60,307 bases of DNA. Source: Candidatus Cloacimonadota bacterium. GTDB taxonomy: Bacteria > Cloacimonadota > Cloacimonadia > Cloacimonadales > Cloacimonadaceae. Shown here piece by piece: positions 7,616-17,517 of the stretch (position 1 is its first letter; each line of letters opens with the position of its first letter). Location: assembly GCA_017994635.1 (NCBI GenBank), contig JAGOKK010000003.1, positions 1 to 60,307 on the forward strand. The letters are read 5' to 3'. Below the pieces are notes generated by a model. That model was not told the origin of the DNA. It did no database searches and saw only the letters and a list, made by a program, of their open reading frames with translations. The translations under genes and the position numbers were made by a program.

Positions 7616-9577
7616 ATGAAGAATCAGTATTCGGAAGAGGCCCGCAAGCGGGTTTTTGAGCAGTTGGATGAGTTGACCAGGGTTGAACGTGCCCGGGCGT
7701 TGGAGATTATCGACGAGACCGAGGCATTTTTACGGGATACCGATCTGGATGAGTATCCCATTATGCGTATCAATATCCTGATCGGCTTAGCGCGGTATTA
7801 TGTGAACAGCCGCGATATCGTCGCCGCAGAAACAGTTTTGAACCGTGCTCTTGACATAGCACAGAGTTACGATATTCCCGAAGAAGTGTTCCACGTCAAT
7901 TCCACCATAGCGATCGTCCATTCCATGCGGGGAGATCACCTGAAAGCCATATACATCTGGGAAGATATGCTGGCAATGATGGATAAGGATCACGCAATGC
8001 ATAGGCCTATCATAAACAATCTCGTAGTGGCTTATGGCTATACGATGCAATTCACTCGTGCTGTGGATCTTTGCTATCAGCTCTTGCAAGATCTGGACGA
8101 GGGCGAGGACGATATCGATACACGGGTGTCGGCATTGATCAATCTTGGTAATGCCTACGGTCCCTTGAAAAGCCACGACAAGGCCCTGAAAGCATATCAA
8201 GATGCCTATGAACTGGCCGCGAAAATACAAAATGTACCCTATCAGAGCTATGTGCTGAGCAACATGTCGGGCACTCTGGGCGATCTCAACCGATATCAGG
8301 AAGCCTACGATGCCGCATTGAAAAACTATGAAATCTGCAAAGATTATTACGGGAATGAGCAGATAGCCGATGCTCTAAGTTTATTGGGCTCCACATGCAA
8401 CAGACTGGAACGCTACGATGAAGCCGAGAAGTACCTGCTGGAAGCTCTCACCCTCCGAGATTCAAAATCCGATCGCGTGGGACATCTTAGCAATCTTATT
8501 CACCTTGCCACCATGCATCTGCGGCAATTGCACTTCAACGAAAGCCTGCCCTATCTGGAGGAAGCGGAGCCGCTGGCCATGGAGCTTAGTGTCTTGCATC
8601 ACCAAATCAGCGTGCATAAACTCTACGCGGAATACTATCAAGGGGTGGGGGATTATCAAAAGGCAAATGGGCACTTGCGGCTGATCTCCGATCTACAGGA
8701 TAAGCAATACAGCGAAGTCTCTGAAAAGATGATATCAAAACAGGAAGCCGAGTACCTACGGCGCAAGATCGAGCTTCAAAATGACAATTACCTGAAAAAG
8801 AATGAGGAATTGGAATCGTCCAATCAGCTCATCCAACAGCAATCGGATCAGCTGGAGAAAAGCAATCAGGAATTGCATGCATCCATGGGGATGTTAAATC
8901 GGCTGATCTCCATTATTTCCCACGATGTTCGCGGGCCTGCAGCAAACAGCGCCGCTGCGCTCAGAATGATCCAGGAAGGCAGCTTTTCGGCAGAAGCATC
9001 ACAAGAATTGATCGGGCATATCATCGATAGCCTTGATGGCGTTACCGATCTTTTGACCGAGATTATGATCTGGATCGAATCCCGCAGCTTCAGCAAGGAA
9101 GTGGATCGTTTGATGCAAAATGTAAATGTGATGTCCATCCTTGAGCCCGTGCTGAAGCTGTACCAAAGCCACATAAAGCAAAAAAACATACATCTGAATC
9201 TAAGCTGTCCACACCGTGATTTTGAGACCCATACCGAACCTAACACTCTCAAGATTGTGCTGCGCAATATCGTCAGCAATGCTGTCAAGTTTACTCCAGA
9301 AGGTGGTATAATCACGATTTCCGGAGAGCATACTTCGGAGCATCTCGTTCTCAGTATCCGCGATTCCGGGATGGGGATGAGCAAAGAAGAAGTGGAGACT
9401 CTGCTCACAGAAGGATTGAAATCCAAGCTGGGGACGCAGAAAGAGATCGGAATGGGGCTGGGATTGCGTTACAGCCTGGGGTATCTCAAGCTATTGGGAG
9501 TGGATTTTGAAATCAACAGCGAACCGGGGCATGGCACCGAGTTTGTGCTGAAGCTTCGTTTGGCCAAGTCTGAGTAA
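7616..9577 (+). CDS. Cytoplasmic TPR-containing sensor histidine kinase
   Basis: A 653-residue protein with no membrane segment. Residues about 15-340 are tandem TPR-like helices; 370-425 form a coiled coil (SSNQLIQQQSDQLEKSNQEL). The phosphoacceptor box is ISHDVRGPAANSA (His near 434) and the ATP-binding domain shows the N box (IVLRNIVSNAVKF), G1 (IRDSGMGMS) and G2 (GMGLGLRYSLGYL). I chose ATG 7616 because GGGGA stands 5-6 bases before it; an in-frame ATG at 7592 would add eight residues but lacks a ribosome site. No response regulator is adjacent. TPR kinases of this type are common in Bacteroidota and probably sense a protein partner or internal state. Confidence 0.88.
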   Translation: MKNQYSEEARKRVFEQLDELTRVERARALEIIDETEAFLRDTDLDEYPIMRINILIGLARYYVNSRDIVAAETVLNRALDIAQSYDIPEEVFHVNSTIAIVHSMRGDHLKAIYIWEDMLAMMDKDHAMHRPIINNLVVAYGYTMQFTRAVDLCYQLLQDLDEGEDDIDTRVSALINLGNAYGPLKSHDKALKAYQDAYELAAKIQNVPYQSYVLSNMSGTLGDLNRYQEAYDAALKNYEICKDYYGNEQIADALSLLGSTCNRLERYDEAEKYLLEALTLRDSKSDRVGHLSNLIHLATMHLRQLHFNESLPYLEEAEPLAMELSVLHHQISVHKLYAEYYQGVGDYQKANGHLRLISDLQDKQYSEVSEKMISKQEAEYLRRKIELQNDNYLKKNEELESSNQLIQQQSDQLEKSNQELHASMGMLNRLISIISHDVRGPAANSAAALRMIQEGSFSAEASQELIGHIIDSLDGVTDLLTEIMIWIESRSFSKEVDRLMQNVNVMSILEPVLKLYQSHIKQKNIHLNLSCPHRDFETHTEPNTLKIVLRNIVSNAVKFTPEGGIITISGEHTSEHLVLSIRDSGMGMSKEEVETLLTEGLKSKLGTQKEIGMGLGLRYSLGYLKLLGVDFEINSEPGHGTEFVLKLRLAKSE

Positions 9578-9664
9578 AGGAGTGTCCGGCGGTATTTGTG
9601 ATGAATTGTAGATTACCATGGAATGCAAGCCAGCGCTTGGTGCGTCCAGGCAGGAGGGTTTGAC

Positions 9665-11230
9665 GTGCCTTCCAGTAAGTTTCTGGATACTATACTGCTG
9701 ATCCTGGGGCTCCTGATCAGCCTCCTGGTGGTGGCTTCCATCATTCAATTGATCTTGGGCGGCGACTTACTGCAGACCTTTCAACGCGTTACTTCAAACG
9801 TCATTTACTTCATTTTCGGTCTAACCATCTTTCTCATCATAGTAGTGCTGGTGCTGGAAAATTCATCTCCAGTTCACACTCTGGCCTGGATCATGGTGTT
9901 GATTTTCATCCCCGTGGTTGGCTTTATCTTCTATCTATTCTTCGGACGAAATTGGCGCAAGATCAAGCTTTTTAACCGCAAAGAGCTCTTCGACAAGGAA
10001 CTGCTGAAAGCACTCAGCTATTTGATTCCGGATTTTCACGGTTCCCTCTTGCAGCACAATCTGGAGCACAAGCTGCACCGATTGCTGAAGAACAACAGCA
10101 AAGCAATCCTGACAGGGCACAACCACATTGAGCTTTACAGCGATACGGGGGGTGCCTTCAGCGCCATCTGTGATGCGATCCGCAAAGCCACTCATCATGT
10201 ACATCTGGAGTACTTCTCCATAGCCAATGACAGCACGGGAAACTATCTGAAAGACTTATTGATCGAGAAAGCCGCTCAGAATGTGGAAGTTCGATTCATC
10301 TACGATGATGTGGCTTGCTGGAAGTTGCCGCGCCATTTCAAACGGGCCTTAGTGAAGGCTGGAGTCCATTTTGTCCCTTTCATGCCGGTCTGGATCCCCT
10401 TTTTGAACAGCCGCATGAACTACCGTAATCATCGCAAACTGATAGTAGTTGATGGCCGCATAGCTTTTTTGGGAGGACTCAATATCGGTGATCAATACCT
10501 TGGCAAGGATGCATATTACGGTTATTGGCGGGATTCTGTGGCAGTGTTTGAGGGTGAAGCCGTTCTCAGTATGCAGGCCATCTTTATGGGAGACTGGTTC
10601 TTTGTGAGTGGGGAACGCATCTTTGAGAATAGTAAACGATCAGCATATCTGAATGTGGAGGCTGTGCATCATATCCAACAAATCAGCCCGGTTCAGATCG
10701 TAGCCAGCGGCCCCGATACGAATCACGCCAGCATTCTGCAGCTCTACTTTTCCGCCATTGCAAATGCCCATCGCCAGATCAGGATCAATACTCCCTATCT
10801 CATTCTCAATGAAGCGTTGCTAATGGCTCTGAAGACTGCTGCCATCAGCGGAGTAAAAGTGCAGATCATTCTCCCCGCCAAAGCTGACCACTGGATCGTC
10901 TTCTGGGGCAGCCGTTCATATTTTCAGGAGCTTCTGGAGGTTTCTGTGGAAATCTATGAGTACCAGCGCGGCTTCATGCATGCCAAGATCCTGATTATTG
11001 ACGATGAAATCCTGGGTCTGGGAACGGCCAACATGGATTTGCGCAGCTTTAACCACAATTTTGAGCTCACTGCTCTGGTTTATGAAGATGCTCTTGTGGC
11101 AGAGGCGATAAACTCGTTTGAGATCGACCTGAGCTATAGCAAACAGATTGATCTCGAAGAGTTTAAACGCCGCGGGATCATAGAGCGCAGCCAGGAATCG
11201 CTGTGCCGGCTTTTTTCACCTCTTTTATAG
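9665..11230 (+). CDS. cls: Cardiolipin synthase (phospholipase D superfamily)
   Basis: A 521-residue membrane protein. Two or three N-terminal hydrophobic segments (residues about 5-30, 38-62, 68-90) precede two phospholipase D catalytic motifs: HRKLIVVDG near residue 256, followed by GGLNIGDQYLG, and HAKILIIDD near 438, followed by GTANMDLRSFNHNFE. These are the HxKx4D pairs of bacterial Cls, which joins two phosphatidylglycerol molecules to make cardiolipin and glycerol. Length agrees with the family (about 480-520). I chose GTG 9665 because AGGAGG lies 7 bases upstream; an in-frame ATG at 9623 would add 14 atypical residues ahead of the first membrane segment. The second motif has D instead of G after the Asp, a mild deviation. 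Confidence 0.93.
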   Translation: MPSSKFLDTILLILGLLISLLVVASIIQLILGGDLLQTFQRVTSNVIYFIFGLTIFLIIVVLVLENSSPVHTLAWIMVLIFIPVVGFIFYLFFGRNWRKIKLFNRKELFDKELLKALSYLIPDFHGSLLQHNLEHKLHRLLKNNSKAILTGHNHIELYSDTGGAFSAICDAIRKATHHVHLEYFSIANDSTGNYLKDLLIEKAAQNVEVRFIYDDVACWKLPRHFKRALVKAGVHFVPFMPVWIPFLNSRMNYRNHRKLIVVDGRIAFLGGLNIGDQYLGKDAYYGYWRDSVAVFEGEAVLSMQAIFMGDWFFVSGERIFENSKRSAYLNVEAVHHIQQISPVQIVASGPDTNHASILQLYFSAIANAHRQIRINTPYLILNEALLMALKTAAISGVKVQIILPAKADHWIVFWGSRSYFQELLEVSVEIYEYQRGFMHAKILIIDDEILGLGTANMDLRSFNHNFELTALVYEDALVAEAINSFEIDLSYSKQIDLEEFKRRGIIERSQESLCRLFSPLL

Positions 11231-11239
11231 GATCCTAGT

Positions 11240-14002
11240 ATGGAATTTATCACTGTTGGATTCACCCAAAGCCTCAATGAAGCAGTGTTTTCTGCCATTT
11301 CAGACCACACTGTACTCATCTTTCCCACTCGGGCTTCAGCGGATGCAGCCAGGCTGGAATATCAATCACGTTGGACTCTGCAAGAGCTTACCTGGATCAG
11401 TATGGAGGATTTCCGATCTCTCCTGATATGCATGGAAGCTCCTGTCCCCGAGGACGATAAGCGTCTCATCTGTCTCTGGCAAGTGCTCAGCGACGAAGAT
11501 AAAGAGCACTTTCACCTTAGTGACTTCAGTGACCTCATCTCTTGGGGTTCGCAGTTCTTTGGCTTTTGCGCGGATCTATGCGATGCCAATATCGAGGTAC
11601 TGTCCTTCGAGAAGCACATCGAACAGGCCAATCTGAACCTGAGGATATGGCAGGAAGAGAATATCGCCCGGTTGAAAACCATCCTGACCCGGTATCATGA
11701 CTTCATTACCAGGGCCGGTTTCAGCGATCGCATCTTCCATAAAGGCGCGGCTTTTGCCGAGATGCCCTACACGGGCCATCGCATCATCTCGGTGAACCAG
11801 TACTACTACAGCCAGTTGGAAAAGGATTTGTTGACTGCATGCGAAGCCGCTGGCAACGAAGTATTGCTCTATTACCACGGAGTTCAGCCCGATAAATCGT
11901 CCTGGCTGCCTGGGTTACTGGATCTTGCACAAAGCTGGGATGAACTGACTGTAAAGCCGGATATTACGCTCTATCAATGTGATAACGAACAGCAGGCTAT
12001 ACTCTCGTTTTTAGCCCTGGATGTCCCCGCTTGTGCCATTATCGATGCCAACTTTCATAAGAAGGATTACTCCGTCCTGTTTCCCAAAGAAAAGATCCGC
12101 CTTCCTCACCTCCTTCCCATCAGTGAGACGCTCTGGTACCGGCAACAGCGAGTGCTGCTGGAGATACTGGAAAATCTTCAGGATAGCCCCGGATTCATCC
12201 CCTTGCGGCTGATCTTGAAATACTTCAACTCTTTGCCCATGGTGCGGCCTTACTGTCCTCAGTGGCAAGAAAGTGATCTGCAAGCCTTTTTGAAGGAATT
12301 GTACGCTCTGAATGCGGCGGGGATCCTTTACCTGGATCTATACCCAGAGCGGCAATTTGATTCGGGGCTGATCTTACCCTTCACGCAGGCGCTGTCGGCG
12401 TTGTTAGGGCAAATAGGAGGCATTCACAGCATCAAAGACCTCTCGATTCTGCTGCAGGAGGAACTCAGTCCGCAGCGCTTTTCTTCTGAGCAAGAGCTCG
12501 GTTACACCGATCTAATCGGCCAAGTCTGGAGTGCGATGGCGAATTACGCTGCCACCGAGGTTATGGCCTTCTTCACTTCCTGGGATGATATATATCCCAA
12601 TGTCTATCTGGGGGTCTTTGAAAACTGGCTGGATTTCCTCAAGAGTATCAGGCTGAAGCGTAATCCCATCGCGGATACAGATGCGATCTGGGAACTGAGC
12701 AACCTGCTGGATTCTCGCAACCGAAGTTTTGAGCGTGTGGCTTTTTTCAATCTCGTGGAGGGAGTATTGCCCCAAGCTCCCGGTCCTATCTGGCTGCTAA
12801 ACGAGCATCAACGCAAGGTATTGGGGTTGAAGACCTATGACGATATTCGTTCCTGGGAACGCTATTATTTCTTCCGTCTGATTTTTTGTGCTCGCGAGGT
12901 GATGCTCTTCAGCTATCTTGATGCTGCCAAAGCCATTGATCACAGCAGCTTTATCGGTGAATTGACCGGGTTTTTGAAGCATCTCCCAGAGCTTTATCAT
13001 GTAGATGAACAAACTGTACTGGAAGCCTGGCGGGATCAAAGCCCATTGTGTCCGCCGCCGAAAATCGACCCGGAGCACTATCATGCGCCGGCTGATGCGA
13101 GCTTCTTCACTCTGCCCTGCGAGCCTGAGAAAGACTTTTATGAAGGCCGGAAGATTCGCTGCAACAGCTATGACTTGCAGCTTTTTACCTACAATCCCTT
13201 TGTCTGGTATGTGCGTAGCTTGAAGAAGATCGAGCCTCTCCTCATCCGCCGCCGGGAAGAGATTTCCCCCGTGCTTTTTGGCACATTGATGCATGTCTTT
13301 TTCTCGGAAGTTCTGGGCAATCAGGCCACTCATCACCTGGATTTTGGAGTACTAGATGCTGTGTTTTCTGCAACCGATGGTTTGAAGGGCGAGCTCTTGA
13401 AGATCATCGACAGTCCTGCCTTCCTCTATAGGATGCCCCAAAACTACAATTCAGATTACTTGCGCAGCATCATCTGCGATCGTCTTGCCGATTCTCTGCG
13501 GGAGTTTTACCATCGTTTTTTGAGGCGTAGATGGCAGGGGATACCCTTTACAATGATCCCCGAAGAGGAGTATATGAGAAGCGATGAAAAACGTTACAAG
13601 ATACTCACTCAGTGCGGGGCTGACGCAGATGAATATCAGGTACTCATCCATGGCAAAGCCGATCTGCGCATCGAAAGCGACCACAGCCGATGTATCGTAG
13701 ATTTTAAAACGGGCTCAGCCAATGTGGAGCAATTGATCTTTTATGAATGGATATACTATCTGCTGGAAAATCCCGGCCTGGAAGATCAGGTCCAATCCTG
13801 GTTCTGGATGATTCTGGACATGAAGGCTTCCGATACTGCCAGCAGAATGCCCCAAAAACGTGCCAAGTACCTCGGCGATGTTCATTCTGCCCTGGAAGCT
13901 TGCCTGATGGGAACATACACGCTGGCCGCTACAGGAACTGGGCGTCAGCAGATGCGCGAGATCAGCCGCAGCGATCTCTACCTCCCGGGAGCAAAGCAAT
14001 GA
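11240..14002 (+). CDS. AddB-like PD-(D/E)XK nuclease subunit
   Basis: A 920-residue protein matching the AddB/RecC-like partner of an AddAB double-strand-break resection complex. The centre has an inactivated-helicase-like motif (RVAFFNLVEGVLP followed by LNEHQRKVLGL). The C-terminus carries a RecB-type nuclease: LFGTLMH (His near 684), a GKADLRIE segment, then IVDFKTG near 820 and a Q..E/Y motif. There is no N-terminal Walker A site, and the cysteine that opens the iron-sulphur staple of canonical AddB (CPF) is replaced in LFTYNPFVWYV near 650; no C-terminal Cys cluster is seen. It follows cls by 9 bases and overlaps the helicase gene by 4 (ATGA), strong support for a joint complex. Confidence 0.82.
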   Translation: MEFITVGFTQSLNEAVFSAISDHTVLIFPTRASADAARLEYQSRWTLQELTWISMEDFRSLLICMEAPVPEDDKRLICLWQVLSDEDKEHFHLSDFSDLISWGSQFFGFCADLCDANIEVLSFEKHIEQANLNLRIWQEENIARLKTILTRYHDFITRAGFSDRIFHKGAAFAEMPYTGHRIISVNQYYYSQLEKDLLTACEAAGNEVLLYYHGVQPDKSSWLPGLLDLAQSWDELTVKPDITLYQCDNEQQAILSFLALDVPACAIIDANFHKKDYSVLFPKEKIRLPHLLPISETLWYRQQRVLLEILENLQDSPGFIPLRLILKYFNSLPMVRPYCPQWQESDLQAFLKELYALNAAGILYLDLYPERQFDSGLILPFTQALSALLGQIGGIHSIKDLSILLQEELSPQRFSSEQELGYTDLIGQVWSAMANYAATEVMAFFTSWDDIYPNVYLGVFENWLDFLKSIRLKRNPIADTDAIWELSNLLDSRNRSFERVAFFNLVEGVLPQAPGPIWLLNEHQRKVLGLKTYDDIRSWERYYFFRLIFCAREVMLFSYLDAAKAIDHSSFIGELTGFLKHLPELYHVDEQTVLEAWRDQSPLCPPPKIDPEHYHAPADASFFTLPCEPEKDFYEGRKIRCNSYDLQLFTYNPFVWYVRSLKKIEPLLIRRREEISPVLFGTLMHVFFSEVLGNQATHHLDFGVLDAVFSATDGLKGELLKIIDSPAFLYRMPQNYNSDYLRSIICDRLADSLREFYHRFLRRRWQGIPFTMIPEEEYMRSDEKRYKILTQCGADADEYQVLIHGKADLRIESDHSRCIVDFKTGSANVEQLIFYEWIYYLLENPGLEDQVQSWFWMILDMKASDTASRMPQKRAKYLGDVHSALEACLMGTYTLAATGTGRQQMREISRSDLYLPGAKQ

Positions 14003-17000
14003 AAAACTTCGAAAACCTCATCATCTCCGCCAGCGCTGGCACCGGCAAGACCTATCGTCTATCTTTGGAATACATTGCTCTTATCGTGCGTTACTATGAA
14101 CATGAGGGATTTGCCCTGGATGGCATTCTGGCGCTCACCTTTACTCGAAAGGCTACCTATGAGATCCGCGAGCGCATCCTGGCTCATCTGCAAAGCCTTA
14201 TCCAGCACCAGGATCCCACCCTGCTGGCGGATCTGTGTAAGGTGCTGGGACGCGAGGATGGGAATCTTGATCCCCGAGAAGAGGGGGCTCTCATCTCAGC
14301 ACAGCAGGAGATCATCTGCGACAAACGTAAACTGCAGGTGATGACCATCGACAGTTACATCAGCGGTATCTTTCGCAACATTGTGCGCCCCCTCAGGAGT
14401 ATCGACCGCTATGACATCGATCTGGATGCCATATCCCGTCGTATGCCCTACATCATGAGCCATCTGATGCTTCCCGAGATCCGGAGACGGGTGGATAAGC
14501 TCTTGCAGCGCAGAGTGAAGCCTACCTTGGATTACTATGAAACCTTCTTTGCCGATCTCATCGAGCAACGCTGGCTCTATTATACTATCCTGTATCGCTG
14601 CAAACAAAACGAGTATGAACTACAGGGAGGAGACGAACTGGCCCAATTCAGGGTGGTGATGCAAGCTTTCATGGATCTGATGAGTGATTGCCTGCCCCCT
14701 GATAAGGAATTCGGTTCACTCTTCAATCAGGATTTCCGGGAGATCATGCAGGATAACCTGTCCGACGCCGGTTCCGCGCTGAACGCCTTGATGGAGATTT
14801 GCCAGAATCCTCATGACGCCCATGCCTTGCTAAGGGTGCTTACCAAGAAAAACATCTACAATGCCGTCCGGGTAAAAGGTCCCCGTAAAGAAGAAGCTGA
14901 AAAGCTGCAAAACGGGGCTGCCCGCGCCCTGGCGGATCATCTGTACTTTACTCTGTTTCTCAGCGAACAGCGTGAAATTATCGAGCTCTGGGGCATTATC
15001 CTGGCCGAGTACGACCGCTTGATCTATAAATACAAGAACATGACCTATTCCGATATCAGCTGGTTTACCTTCGAAGCTCTTTTCTCATCGGAGCCTCCGG
15101 CCTTCGATCTCTCTCACGAAAACACTGCTACGGAATTCTATCACTTCCTCACGCACCGCACGCGCTTCATGCTAATCGATGAGTTTCAGGATACCTCGCT
15201 CATCCAATTTAACATCCTCAAACCCATCATCGAGGAGATCAGCTCCGGCTATGGCTCCAAGGATCTGGGGGGAGTAATCGTGGTAGGCGATGAAAAGCAG
15301 TCCATCTTCGGCTGGCGAGGTGGGGAACGCGATTTGTTATTGAATCTCAGGTACATCATTCCCAGCCTGCGCAACGCCAAGACGGAGGTTTTGAGTGATT
15401 CCTGGCGCTCCTCAAAGGATATGATGACCTTCATCAATTCCATCTTCTCGCATCAGGGTATTCACAGCTTTTTGGCCTCAAATGGCATGCAGTGGCAATA
15501 CCCCATGGTCAATTCTGCTATAGGAGATCTGGATGGTAGCATCGAGCTCAAATGTAGCCCTTACTCCAGCACTGGTGAATTGGATAGTAAACGCGCCGTG
15601 TTTGAAGACTTTGTGGACAAGATGATCCTGCCCCGATTGAATAAGGATAACAGGAAGGAGAAGATTGCCATTATCTGCCGCAAGGGTACGCAACTGAACC
15701 TCTTACAATTGATCCTGGAAGAAAAGGGCAAAACTGGAGTGTTTCAACCCTCAGCCTCGATCGTGGATCATCATCTAATAGCCCCGCTGCTGGCGTGGCT
15801 GAAGTTTGTGGCGTACCAGGACGCATACAGTCTGCTAGCCTTTTTACGTAGCGACTATCTGCTGCTTGGCGGTGCTGCCTTGAAAAGAGTGGTGGAAGAA
15901 ATCAATGCCACCAATCAAGAAACCGGTGATCCCGAAAAAGCGCAGTCAGAGCTGCTAAAGCCCTGGTTTGATCTGGCTGCTCGCCATTTACTGCTACACC
16001 CATATCAGATTCTGCGCGATCTTTGTGCCACCATAGTCAGTGACAAGATTCTGGGGAGTAAAAGAGATCAATTGAATCTGCAGGCTTTCATGGCTCTGGT
16101 AAAGGACTGGGAATTGAATCAGTCCACCATGGGATCTTCTATCTCCGATCTATTGGATTACATCGACGACAACCGCCGGCAGGAGTCTTTCAATCAGGTC
16201 TCCATCGAAGGCGAGGAGCACATCCAGCTACTCACTATCCACAAATCCAAGGGGCTGCAGTTTGATCGCGTCTTTGTATTCTACGACCTTTCCGAAGGCC
16301 ACAGCAGCGATTACAATCAGCTCTACTGGAGCTATCGATATAGTAGGTATGCTCCTCCCGATTCCGGCACCTATCCCGGATTTCACGATATCGACGCCTA
16401 TGCCCTCAGTTTTCATTATGCCGATGTGCTGAAAGCTTCCGGTGCAAAAGAGCTGTGGGAAGATAAACAGCGTCAGGCTCTACTGGAAGAACTCAACAAT
16501 CTCTATGTCGCTTTCACTCGCGCCAAGAGCTCATTGCATATTTATTTCACCTACAGGGGGCAAAAATCCTGGGGAGATTACTACGATTCCAAAGGGGAAG
16601 ACGATCTGAAGTTGCCTGCGATTCTGGCCAACGCCTGTATGGATTTCTTTAGCGGCACAGAGTCTGATGCTAATGGTGTCTATCGCTTAGACCGCAGTTA
16701 TCCTCAGACAAGGAAGGACGATAAGCAGGACAAGAGGCAGATCGTGGAACTAAAACTGCAAAAGAGCGCTCTGGGCTGCGAAACTATCGATGATTGGGCG
16801 GCGTATCAACCGCTTTCTGAACAGCTCGATCTGGATTGGAAGGTGGTATATCTGGACAAGCGTCAGCACCTTTTTGGTGATGTAGTGCATTACTATCTTA
16901 GCTTTATTCATTACGATCGCGAGGATGAACATAGCTTTGCCCGACTGCAATGTTTGAACCGCTACGGATCCCTGTTACCTGAGAAGGTCTTGCACACTAC

Positions 17001-17268
17001 TTTCGATCGAAGCCAACAAGAGCTGCAAAAGCATAGCTATCTCTTCGATCCGGAATATGACAAGGTCTTTACGGAGCTACCCGTGGATCACTATCGCATT
17101 GATCGCCTGATGATCAATACCAAGATCAAAGAAGCCCTGGTGATAGATTACAAGACTGGCGGCATTCATGAAGAAGAGCAATTGGATAACTATGTGAAGG
17201 CACTGCAAAGAATCCCGGCATTCTCCGGCTACAGCTTCATCAGCAAGTATGTGATGTTGAATATCTAG
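13999..17268 (+). CDS. AddA-like UvrD/Rep helicase-nuclease
   Basis: A 1089-residue superfamily 1A helicase with a C-terminal nuclease. Helicase motifs in order: I SASAGTGKT (about 9-18), II MLIDEFQDT (about 392), III VVGDEKQSIFGWRGG, IV DSWRSS, V LTIHKSKGLQFDRVFVF, VI LYVAFTRAKS. The nuclease shows LFGDVVH, TELPVDHYRIDRLM, VIDYKTG (about 1049) and QLDNYVKAL. This is the AddA type: it unwinds DNA ends and degrades one strand to prepare RecA loading. The start is ATG 13999, overlapping the AddB-like stop as ATGA; a longer open frame from 13747 lies inside the partner gene and is not credible. No terminator directly follows on this strand; the shared hairpin at 17473-17492 may serve. Confidence 0.9.
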   Translation: MKNFENLIISASAGTGKTYRLSLEYIALIVRYYEHEGFALDGILALTFTRKATYEIRERILAHLQSLIQHQDPTLLADLCKVLGREDGNLDPREEGALISAQQEIICDKRKLQVMTIDSYISGIFRNIVRPLRSIDRYDIDLDAISRRMPYIMSHLMLPEIRRRVDKLLQRRVKPTLDYYETFFADLIEQRWLYYTILYRCKQNEYELQGGDELAQFRVVMQAFMDLMSDCLPPDKEFGSLFNQDFREIMQDNLSDAGSALNALMEICQNPHDAHALLRVLTKKNIYNAVRVKGPRKEEAEKLQNGAARALADHLYFTLFLSEQREIIELWGIILAEYDRLIYKYKNMTYSDISWFTFEALFSSEPPAFDLSHENTATEFYHFLTHRTRFMLIDEFQDTSLIQFNILKPIIEEISSGYGSKDLGGVIVVGDEKQSIFGWRGGERDLLLNLRYIIPSLRNAKTEVLSDSWRSSKDMMTFINSIFSHQGIHSFLASNGMQWQYPMVNSAIGDLDGSIELKCSPYSSTGELDSKRAVFEDFVDKMILPRLNKDNRKEKIAIICRKGTQLNLLQLILEEKGKTGVFQPSASIVDHHLIAPLLAWLKFVAYQDAYSLLAFLRSDYLLLGGAALKRVVEEINATNQETGDPEKAQSELLKPWFDLAARHLLLHPYQILRDLCATIVSDKILGSKRDQLNLQAFMALVKDWELNQSTMGSSISDLLDYIDDNRRQESFNQVSIEGEEHIQLLTIHKSKGLQFDRVFVFYDLSEGHSSDYNQLYWSYRYSRYAPPDSGTYPGFHDIDAYALSFHYADVLKASGAKELWEDKQRQALLEELNNLYVAFTRAKSSLHIYFTYRGQKSWGDYYDSKGEDDLKLPAILANACMDFFSGTESDANGVYRLDRSYPQTRKDDKQDKRQIVELKLQKSALGCETIDDWAAYQPLSEQLDLDWKVVYLDKRQHLFGDVVHYYLSFIHYDREDEHSFARLQCLNRYGSLLPEKVLHTTFDRSQQELQKHSYLFDPEYDKVFTELPVDHYRIDRLMINTKIKEALVIDYKTGGIHEEEQLDNYVKALQRIPAFSGYSFISKYVMLNI

Positions 17269-17463
17269 TGTCCCGTAAACCGTGTAGTGTTACAAGCTGT
17301 TATCCACAGCGTTGTAGCTTCTTTTCGGCGGAGTTTCGTAGTGCCTTCTTGTTATGCATGGTGTCCCTACAGGGCTATTGAAGGCTTATCTTACATATCA
17401 TAGACTATCATTCATGTTCTATGTACGTACTTCCAGATGCTGGGAGACTTTGTCACCGGCCTG

Positions 17464-17496
17464 CAAAAAAAAGGAGCCCGGTGAGGGGCTCCTTTG
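17464..17496 (-). terminator. Rho-independent terminator of the T9SS surface protein gene
   Basis: GGAGCCC (17473-17479) pairs with GGGCTCC (17486-17492) around the loop GGTGAG, extended by flanking A/T pairs. On the minus strand the hairpin is followed by eight T residues, the standard form, ending the gene whose stop is at 17518. On the plus strand the tail is only TTTGATAATT, so it may weakly stop the AddAB unit too. The 195 bases between 17269 and this hairpin show nothing clear besides a lone DnaA-box-like TTATCCACA at 17300. Confidence 0.88.
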
Positions 17497-17517
17497 ATAA
17501 TTAATCTGGTTTGTACA

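Noticed and set aside
13747-13998. Extending the AddA-like helicase upstream by 84 codons
   Set aside because: The extension lies inside the AddB-like gene in another frame and the Walker A region starts normally from ATG 13999.
17300-17308. A perfect DnaA-box-like TTATCCACA, considered as part of a replication origin
   Set aside because: Only one box was seen, with no AT-rich unwinding region and no dnaA or dnaN nearby.
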